From Eubacterium sp. (GTDB lineage: Bacteria; Bacillota; Clostridia; Lachnospirales; Lachnospiraceae): DNA of 6,537 nucleotides. The stretch is from assembly GCA_021442545.1 (NCBI GenBank), contig JABUSX010000337.1:1-6537 (forward strand), in the 5' to 3' direction. Made by a program: the position numbers and the translations under genes. Numbering within the stretch: position 1 is the stretch's first letter; each line of letters begins with the position of its first letter. Below are positions 1 to 4,683 of the stretch, piece after piece. The notes beneath the pieces are model-generated. The model did no database searches and was not told where the DNA came from. It was given only the letters and a program-made list of their open reading frames with translations.

Positions 1-157
1 TACACTTTTTCCTATGAAAAACGCAATGAAACTACACTTTTTCCTATGAAAAACGCAATGAAACTACACTTTTTCCTATGAAAAACGCAGTGAAACTACA
101 CTTTTTCCTATGAAAAACGCAGGAAACTACATTTTCCTATGAAAAGCGCAATGAAAT
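1..157. repeat. Tandem array of a 32-bp repeat, five copies, cut by left window edge
   Basis: Copies start at 1, 33, 65, 97 and 128. Copies 1 and 2 are identical, copy 3 has one A-to-G change, copy 4 is 31 bp, and copy 5 is about 30 bp with further changes. A degenerate sixth start may follow at 158-168. Each unit has a short inverted repeat, TTTTTC-CTAT-GAAAAA, which could form a weak 6-bp hairpin. There are no unique spacers, so this is not a CRISPR array. The array begins at base 1 and probably continues upstream. From 158 to about 278 I see no gene or clear signal. Function is unknown; the divergence gradient toward the right end suggests growth by slippage or unequal crossing-over. Confidence 0.95.
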
Positions 158-300
158 CATACTTTTCCCGTTACAGCAGTTCTGAAGGAAAGGGAGACGA
201 CATAACATCGGATCCTGCCGGAAACGATTTCTCCATGTCCATATAAAAAGGCCTGTTTTTGCTGTCCGTGCGGGAAGTCGTGTTCTTTCTCCTTTTTTCA

Positions 301-309
301 TGGTATACT
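301..309 (+). promoter_or_regulatory. Extended -10 promoter of the first lipoprotein paralogue
   Basis: TGGTATACT is a good extended -10 element (TG-n-TATACT) ending 52 bases before the start codon. No good -35 box is present at the right distance; the best candidate is TGTTCT at 281-286 with a 17-bp spacer, and an extended -10 can work without one. The whole block from about 271 to 361 is closely matched upstream of the second paralogue (about 1609-1694), including the same TGGTATACT. That conservation is the main support. The predicted transcript start is near 316. Confidence 0.65.
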
Positions 310-361
310 ACACCTATCCTGCAGCTTTTATATCGTATTATAGAAGGAAGGACGATCATCC

Positions 362-1444
362 ATGTTACCTGAACTCGCTTTTGTTCACTCACTTTTCGCC
401 CCCTGGAGAATGTTCCCGGTAAACCCTGGATCCAAAGAAAAAAAGTCCGGCAAAAAGGCGAAGCCCCTTGACAAAGCCGCATCCGAAATAACAACGGTAT
501 GTTCTGATCAAAAGACAGAAACTCCGAAGAAGCCTTCTTCTCCGATGTCTTTGCCTCAGGACGAAAGCGATTCCTCAAAAGAACTGTCCTTTTCCGGGGC
601 TTCGGTGATCAACAATGAAAAGACAGAAGCTCCGAAGAAGCCTTCTTCTCCGGCGTCTCTGCCTCAGGACGAAAGCAGTTCCTCAAAAGAACTGTCCTTT
701 TCCGGGGCTTCGGTGATCAACAACGATAAGTGCCGCATAAAGATCACCGGCATCGATCCCGGCAATAAGTGGGGATACACCCTGAAAGCGAAACTGAAAA
801 ACCGCTCTGATGAGACCTGTGTGTTCTCTGTCAAAAATGCATCCGTAAACGGTGTTCAGACGGATGTCCTCTTTGCCTCAGAAGTTGAGCCGGGGGAAAA
901 AGCAGATGAGAAGATCAGCTTCAGATCTCCGTATCTGCAGAAAAATGATATCGGTGATTATACCGATATCGAGATCACCTTCCGGGTCTATGATGATGAA
1001 GAGTGGCCTGCTGTCGACATAGCGGAAAAGACCGTTCACATTTATCCCTATGGCAAAAAAAATGCCTCGAAATTTATACGGAAACCGCAGCCGTCCGATC
1101 AGGTTCTCGTGGATAACGATGCACTCTCCGTTGTTTTAACAGGGTGTTCGCAGGACAGCTTCTGGGGTTATTCCGCCAATCTGTTTCTGACAAACAGATC
1201 CGATAAGACTCTCCTCATCAGAACGGATGATTGTTCGATCAATGACATCCCGTGTGATCCGTGTTACGTAACCGGTCTTCTGCCCGGAAAATGCTGCTTC
1301 AGCTCGATCACCTGGCCGAACATTGCTCTCGAAGAAAACAGCATTTTCAATGTTGAGAAGATCGGGTTTACATTATCGGCTGCAGATGAAGAAGACTGGT
1401 ATGCCGATTCTTATTGCAGGGAGAAAATTACGCTGAATCCCTGA
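362..1444 (+). CDS. Two-domain paralogue of the neighbouring lipoprotein, with decayed signal peptide
   Basis: The 360-residue protein is clearly paralogous to the downstream lipoprotein gene. GAAGGAAGG at 343-351 is a good ribosome site for this ATG. Residues about 118-232 and 250-360 are two copies of one domain, each opening around a NND/DND motif, then ITG/LTG, WGY, an Asn-Arg-Ser turn and a late D-E-x-W motif; they are probably beta-sandwiches. Residues 51-122 are two tandem 36-residue Lys/Pro/Ser-rich units. The N-terminus aligns with the paralogue's lipoprotein signal but lacks six codons after ATG, including both lysines, and the lipobox reads LFAP instead of LSAC. The protein is therefore probably not lipidated and perhaps not exported. 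The rest of the frame is intact. The second domain has seven cysteines. I recognise this as a repeated domain seen in Clostridia lipoproteins but cannot name a function. It may be a gene at an early stage of decay. Confidence 0.8.
   Translation: MLPELAFVHSLFAPWRMFPVNPGSKEKKSGKKAKPLDKAASEITTVCSDQKTETPKKPSSPMSLPQDESDSSKELSFSGASVINNEKTEAPKKPSSPASLPQDESSSSKELSFSGASVINNDKCRIKITGIDPGNKWGYTLKAKLKNRSDETCVFSVKNASVNGVQTDVLFASEVEPGEKADEKISFRSPYLQKNDIGDYTDIEITFRVYDDEEWPAVDIAEKTVHIYPYGKKNASKFIRKPQPSDQVLVDNDALSVVLTGCSQDSFWGYSANLFLTNRSDKTLLIRTDDCSINDIPCDPCYVTGLLPGKCCFSSITWPNIALEENSIFNVEKIGFTLSAADEEDWYADSYCREKITLNP
512..727 (+). repeat. 108-bp in-frame tandem duplication inside the first paralogue
   Basis: Units 512-619 and 620-727 are adjacent and nearly identical. 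Each encodes 36 residues, starting KTE(T/A)PKKPSSP and ending GASVINN(E/D). The few differences include ACT/GCT, ATG/GCG and GAT/AGT. The second paralogue has only one related, shorter stretch at the same place (about residues 57-86), so the duplication occurred after the two genes separated. It lengthens the flexible linker before the first folded domain. Confidence 0.93.
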
Positions 1445-1495
1445 CCGTACGTGAATGTTCGTTCTGAGGACCCGCACGGTCCCGGACATTGTGTG

Positions 1496-1530
1496 AGAGC
1501 CGGAAGATGACTTCGCGGCTCTTTTGTTTT
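1496..1530 (+). terminator. Intrinsic terminator after the first paralogue
   Basis: AGAGCCG (1496-1502) pairs with CGGCTCT (1516-1522). An inner GAAG/CTTC pairing around the loop ATGA extends the stem, leaving one bulged G at 1515. The stem is followed by TTTGTTTT. The hairpin lies 51 bases after the stop codon at 1442-1444. This is a standard rho-independent terminator, so the two paralogues are probably transcribed separately, which agrees with each having its own promoter. Confidence 0.75.
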
Positions 1531-1560
1531 ACATGGTTCTGATCAGGTCTCATGCACTGC

Positions 1561-1629
1561 GTAAACTCTGAAAGTATCCCGGTAAGCTGTTCTTTTTTTC
1601 TTCTGTTCGGGAAATCATGTTCTTTCTCC
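1561..1629 (-). pseudogene. Fossil of the 5' end of ttdA
   Basis: Bases 1561-1598 match 4383-4420, the start of ttdA, at 31 of 38 positions without a gap. After a 17-base spacer (18 in ttdA), 1616-1629 matches the ttdA start and ribosome-site region 4439-4452 at 13 of 14 positions. On the - strand the fossil keeps GGAGAAAG and an ATG. One frame then reads KKEQLTGILSEFT, against KKEQLIEILSKFT in TtdA; the one-base difference in spacer length puts this out of frame with the fossil ATG. Similarity stops soon after, so only the first twenty or so codons remain. A shorter trace (CGTGTTCTTTCTCC, 279-292) lies upstream of the first paralogue. I infer a broken ttdA copy; convergent low-complexity sequence is a less likely explanation. 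Confidence 0.6.
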
Positions 1630-1638
1630 CGCTCTCTA

Positions 1639-1647
1639 TGGTATACT
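1639..1647 (+). promoter_or_regulatory. Extended -10 promoter of the second lipoprotein
   Basis: TGGTATACT repeats exactly the extended -10 seen upstream of the first paralogue. The sequence after it, ACTACACTTATCCTAT, is also close to the first copy. No good -35 is present; the expected place is taken by the CATGTTCTTTCTCC stretch that matches the ttdA start region. The predicted transcript start is near 1654, giving a leader of about 40 bases. Confidence 0.65.
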
Positions 1648-1694
1648 ACACTTATCCTATAGTTTTTATATTCCAAAAGGGAGGACGCTCATCC

Positions 1695-2681
1695 ATGAAA
1701 AAAGCCGCTGCAGTATTTCTTGCACTCGCACTTGTTTTTTCGCTTTCCGCCTGCGGAAAAATGATCCCGGAAGACCTTGCCCCCAAAGGAGATGCGTCCA
1801 ATATAAAAGCACAGCTCCTTTACAAAGCCGCACCCGAAAAAGCATCCGCATTTCTCAGTCAGAAGGCTTCTTCTCCGGCATCCATGCTGCGGGATGAAAG
1901 TGCTTCCGCGAAAGAACCGTCTTTTTCTGAGGTTGTTGCTGTCGACAACGACAAATGTCTCATAAAAATCACCGGCATCGATCCGGACAGTACGTGGGGT
2001 TACACACTGAAAACGGAACTCGAAAACCGGTCTTCCGATAAGACCTACATGTTCTGTGTCAAAAGCGCATCCATAAACGGTGTTCAGACAGAGCCCCTGT
2101 CTGCAACAGAAGTAGCAGCCGGAAAAAAAGCCAATGACGAAATCAACTTCTTGTCACAAGATCTGGAAGAGAATGATATCGGTGACTATACCGATATTGA
2201 AATGACTTTCCGGGTTTATGACAGTGAAGACTGGTCTGCTGACGATATCGCAGAAGAAACCGTTCACGTTTACCCCTACGGAAAGGAAAATGCCTCAAAA
2301 TTTGTACGGGAACCGCAGGCGACCGATCAGATTCTCGTGGATAACGATACACTCACCGTTGTCTTAACAGGGTATTCGCAGGATGACATCTGGGGCTATT
2401 ACGCAAACCTGTTTCTGCAGAACAAATCCGATAAGAATCTTATGATCAGTGTTGATGACTGCTCGGTCAACGACATCATGTGCGATCCGTACTATGCAGC
2501 CACTCTTGCACCCGGAAAATGCTGCTTCAGCTCAATCACCTGGTCGAACAACACTCTCGAAGAAAACGGCATTTCCTCGATTGAAAATATCGAGTTCGAA
2601 TTATCGGTTACAGACTACGACGACTGGTTTGCCGATCCCTATTGTGAGGAGAAGATTACTCTGACTCCCGACTTTTCGTAA
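1695..2681 (+). CDS. Lipoprotein with two copies of a beta-rich domain
   Basis: The 328-residue product is a predicted surface lipoprotein. Residues 1-20 are a clear type II signal: MKK, a hydrophobic core, then LSAC with Cys20 as the lipidation site. A short linker (about 21-80) leads to domain 1 (about 83-196) and domain 2 (about 215-325). Both start with VDND and share TG, WGY, an N-x-S-DK turn, S(I/V)N, LEEN and a late D-W motif, so they are an internal duplication. Domain 2 holds five cysteines (256, 263, 276, 277, 317). The start at 1695 is preferred over an in-frame ATG at 1617 because AAGGGAGG (1677-1684) precedes it and the signal peptide begins there; the earlier ATG also lies upstream of the promoter. 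The fold resembles repeat domains common in Clostridia lipoproteins. The ligand or partner is unknown. Confidence 0.9.
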   Translation: MKKAAAVFLALALVFSLSACGKMIPEDLAPKGDASNIKAQLLYKAAPEKASAFLSQKASSPASMLRDESASAKEPSFSEVVAVDNDKCLIKITGIDPDSTWGYTLKTELENRSSDKTYMFCVKSASINGVQTEPLSATEVAAGKKANDEINFLSQDLEENDIGDYTDIEMTFRVYDSEDWSADDIAEETVHVYPYGKENASKFVREPQATDQILVDNDTLTVVLTGYSQDDIWGYYANLFLQNKSDKNLMISVDDCSVNDIMCDPYYAATLAPGKCCFSSITWSNNTLEENGISSIENIEFELSVTDYDDWFADPYCEEKITLTPDFS

Positions 2682-2747
2682 ATCCAGATTCCGGTCAGGG
2701 ATCACAACGGAGTGTTATTCCTTAAATTTTATCTGTTAACTTACAGA

Positions 2748-2780
2748 GATGCCGGGGTTATTCCCCGGCATCGTTGTTCT
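2748..2780. terminator. Hairpin between the convergent lipoprotein and ttdB genes
   Basis: GATGCCGGGG (2748-2757) and CCCCGGCATC (2763-2772) form a perfect 10-bp GC-rich stem with the loop TTATT. It lies between the stop at 2679-2681 and the ttdB stop at 2810-2812, where both transcripts must end. The + strand tail GTTGTTCT is only moderately T-rich, and on the - strand the tail is poorer still. It is most likely a terminator for the + strand gene and perhaps a 3' stabilising hairpin for ttdB. Confidence 0.75.
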
Positions 2781-2809
2781 GCACCGTTCTTTACCGCGTG
2801 CGAACCTCC

Positions 2810-3412
2810 TTAAAGAACAGCTTCTTTCCTGACACGGAACAGCTCCCTGTTTTCTGCAAAGAGATTGTTCCCTTCCGTATCGATCGAAACGACAAGCGGC
2901 CCGAATTCCTTTGCTCTGAGGATCCACGCAGCCTCAGGCATTCCGAGATCCGCCCATTCCACGCCTTCCACTTCTTCCACGCATGCTGCCGCCAGCACGG
3001 CACAGCCGCCCGGAAAAACGGTATGAATAGCTTTCTTCTCCCAGCAGGCCGCAGCCGTTTTTTCTCCCATGCCGCCTTTTCCGATCAGTACCTTTACGCC
3101 GGTCTTCTCCAGGAACTCCGCTTCCACGGATTCCATGCGCATGCTTGTGGTCGGGCCGCAGGCTACAAGCTCGTATTTTCCGGGCTCATCCGCCTTTTCC
3201 TTCATGATCGGTCCCGCGTGGTAAAGCACACCTCCCTGCAGGTCAACAGAAAGATCCGCATCTCCGCGAAGCATCCGTTCATGCATGGCATCCCGCCCCG
3301 TGACCAGCAGGCCGGTCACATAAATGACATCCCCCGTACGAAGGGAAAGAATGTCTTCGTCCGTGATCGGAGTTGTCAGAACAATTTTCTTATCCTCGGT
3401 TTCTTCTCTCAT
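2810..3412 (-). CDS. ttdB: L(+)-tartrate dehydratase, beta subunit
   Basis: This is the C-terminal (beta) half of a class I iron-sulfur hydro-lyase. With TtdA it would form a heterotetramer that dehydrates L(+)-tartrate to oxaloacetate in the cytoplasm. At 200 residues it matches E. coli TtdB in length. Recognisable blocks in order are LTTPI near the N-terminus, GDVIYVTG, HAGPI, GPTTSMRMES, TGVKVLIGKGGMG, FPGGCAVLAA, ELGMPE-like DLGMPEA, and KEFGPLVVSIDTEGNNL. The TSMRMES and KEFGPLxVSID blocks fit TtdB better than the beta subunit of ordinary two-subunit fumarase, but substrate cannot be proven from sequence. AAAGGA (3424-3429) lies 11 bases before the ATG. It follows ttdA after a 129-base gap. 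Confidence 0.87.
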   Translation of the reverse strand: MREETEDKKIVLTTPITDEDILSLRTGDVIYVTGLLVTGRDAMHERMLRGDADLSVDLQGGVLYHAGPIMKEKADEPGKYELVACGPTTSMRMESVEAEFLEKTGVKVLIGKGGMGEKTAAACWEKKAIHTVFPGGCAVLAAACVEEVEGVEWADLGMPEAAWILRAKEFGPLVVSIDTEGNNLFAENRELFRVRKEAVL

Positions 3413-3423
3413 ACCGCATACAT

Positions 3424-3429
3424 TCCTTT
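3424..3429 (-). promoter_or_regulatory. Ribosome site of ttdB in the ttdA-ttdB gap
   Basis: AAAGGA on the - strand lies 11 bases before the ttdB ATG, a slightly long spacing. The nearer ATGs after it run quickly into stops (ATG-TAT-GCG-GTA-TGA), so they do not compete as long starts. The rest of the 3413-3541 gap holds no gene. It contains only a weak 4-bp GGCT/AGCC pairing followed by TTTTGTTTTT, which I do not call a terminator. Confidence 0.55.
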
Positions 3430-3541
3430 ATATGAACAAAATGTGCAGAAAATACATCGTTTTTCTGATTTTCGTGACTGGACAAAAACAAAAGGCTTCA
3501 GAAACAGCCGGATAAAACGTAAAGATCCGAAGAAGGCATCC

Positions 3542-4441
3542 TCATTTTTTCTGATGCGAAAGTACTTCGCAGGAAAGATCCGCCTTGATCCGGATCAGAG
3601 CCCTTCTGTGCACCCAGCAGCTCACATACAGTCCCATAGCAAGCGATGCCGGATGACGCCCGGCCTGCTCGATGTGAACCCCCATGACCGAGTGACGTCC
3701 TGTTACGCCTCCGGGGCCGATGCCGATTTGGTTCAGATCTTCTTCGATCTGCTCTTCAAGTTTTGCCCCTTCCGGATCGGCATTTTGACTTCCGATCGGC
3801 CGCAGGATCGCTTTTTTCGCCAGCTTCGCGGCAACATCCATCGAGCCGGCCAGACCGATCCCGACAAGGAGGGGCGGGCAGGCATTCACGCCAAGCGTCG
3901 AGACCTGATCGTATACGGCACGGCGCACCGCATCCAGCCCTTCCAGCGGCGGAAAGACCTTTGCAAAACCGGGCAGGCTGCATCCGCCCCCGGCCATGTA
4001 CAGATAGATGCGGACTTCATCACTGTGGGGAATGAGTTCCCAGTCGATCCAGGGGATCCGTGTTCCCATATTTGTTCCGGTGTTTTTATCTGCAAAGATC
4101 TCCACGACATTCGGGCGAAGCGGTGTTTCCTGTGTCGCCCGCCGTGCCGCTTCCCGAAGGCAGTCCTCCAGTTCATCCAGAAGCGGGAATGCCGTCCCGG
4201 CCTGGATAATGTACTGCAGAATTCCCGTGTCCTGGCAGATCGGGCGGTCCAGTTCCTTTGCCATCTCCATATTTTTGAACATGGCATCGTAAAATTCACA
4301 TGCCATCGGGCTCTCTTCCTCTTCCCGCATTTCCTGAAGACGTGCATACACGTCGTCCGGAAGATATTTCGACGCGTCGGACGTGAACTTTGAAAGAATT
4401 TCAATAAGCTGTTCTTTTTTATTATCCATGCAGGATTCCAT
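3542..4441 (-). CDS. ttdA: L(+)-tartrate dehydratase, alpha subunit
   Basis: This 299-residue protein is the catalytic iron-sulfur half of a class I hydro-lyase, the partner of the beta subunit encoded just downstream. Motifs in order are CQDTG with Cys69, NMGTRIPWIDWE, MAGGGCS, NACPP with Cys188, and GPGGVTGRHSVMGVHIE followed by HPASLAMGLYVSCW with Cys275. Cys69, Cys188 and Cys275 stand where this family binds its [4Fe-4S] cluster, with spacing as I recall it for E. coli TtdA. The VMGVHIE...RHPAS...CWVHRR end resembles TtdA more than fumarase. The ATG at 4441 is chosen because AAGGAG lies 7 bases upstream; an in-frame ATG at 4573 has no such support and lies in repeats. Fumarase activity remains possible. 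The cluster implies oxygen sensitivity. Confidence 0.88.
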   Translation of the reverse strand: MESCMDNKKEQLIEILSKFTSDASKYLPDDVYARLQEMREEEESPMACEFYDAMFKNMEMAKELDRPICQDTGILQYIIQAGTAFPLLDELEDCLREAARRATQETPLRPNVVEIFADKNTGTNMGTRIPWIDWELIPHSDEVRIYLYMAGGGCSLPGFAKVFPPLEGLDAVRRAVYDQVSTLGVNACPPLLVGIGLAGSMDVAAKLAKKAILRPIGSQNADPEGAKLEEQIEEDLNQIGIGPGGVTGRHSVMGVHIEQAGRHPASLAMGLYVSCWVHRRALIRIKADLSCEVLSHQKK

Positions 4442-4448
4442 GATCTTT

Positions 4449-4454
4449 CTCCTT
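4449..4454 (-). promoter_or_regulatory. Ribosome site deciding the ttdA start
   Basis: AAGGAG on the - strand, within AAAAAGGAGAAAGATC, lies 7 bases before the ATG at 4441. It selects this start (MESCMDNKK) over the ATG four codons later (MDNKK) and over the upstream in-frame ATG at 4573. The same GGAGAAAG-to-ATG layout recurs in the fossil at 1616-1629. Confidence 0.75.
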
Positions 4455-4485
4455 TTTATACGGCCGGAAGCTGCTGATGATGACA

Positions 4486-4683
4486 CAGCAGACGGCACGG
4501 GAGGTTCTCCTGTCTTTCCGGTCAATGCAGCGATGGGGCAGGACTTTTCCGTGATCAGCGCAGCAGACGGCACGGGAGGTTCTTCTTTTCCATGATCAAA
4601 ACAGCAGACGGCACGGGAGCCTCTTTTTCCCCATAGTCAAAACGGCGGGCAGCACGAAGATTTTTTTCTCAGTAAGGCTGGAA
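4486..4683. repeat. Degenerate 41-bp tandem repeat between the SH3 lipoprotein gene and ttdA
   Basis: The core CAGCAGACGGCACGGGAG occurs at 4486, 4561 and 4602, with a diverged copy at 4643. The last three are exactly 41 bp apart. The 75-bp step between the first two holds one more worn copy near 4527 (GCAGCGATGGGGCAGGACTT), making about five units. The final copy runs across the stop codon of the SH3 lipoprotein gene (4669-4671). The 4442-4668 gap otherwise contains no gene, no clear terminator and no convincing promoter for ttdA. On the - strand two units encode matching 12-residue micro-ORFs (4634-4596 and 4593-4555) without ribosome sites. Confidence 0.85.

Noticed and set aside
1..157. 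CRISPR array
   Set aside because: Repeats are directly abutting with no spacers, and no cas gene is near.
336..341. TATTAT as an alternative -10 for the first paralogue
   Set aside because: Transcription would start in or just after the ribosome site, leaving almost no leader, and it is not conserved upstream of the second paralogue.
1428..1676. 82-residue - strand open frame between the two lipoprotein genes
   Set aside because: It runs through the terminator and promoter. Its only meaningful part is the ttdA-like stretch, which is better described as a fossil; the frame starts upstream of the fossil ATG.
1617..1694. Upstream in-frame ATG for the second lipoprotein
   Set aside because: It lies upstream of the extended -10 promoter, has no ribosome site, and would bury the clear lipoprotein signal peptide.
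3470..3516. Intrinsic terminator between ttdA and ttdB on the - strand
   Set aside because: The stem is only four base pairs with an eight-base loop, too weak to call despite the T-rich tail.
2774..4393. 539-residue + strand open frame antisense to ttdA and ttdB
   Set aside because: It lies wholly opposite two well-recognised genes, its residue makeup (Arg, His, Phe, Pro-rich) is typical of an antisense shadow, and it shows no domain.
4442..4573. 44-residue N-terminal extension of TtdA from the ATG at 4573
   Set aside because: The extension is encoded by the 41-bp repeat, lacks family similarity, and the ATG at 4441 has a strong ribosome site.
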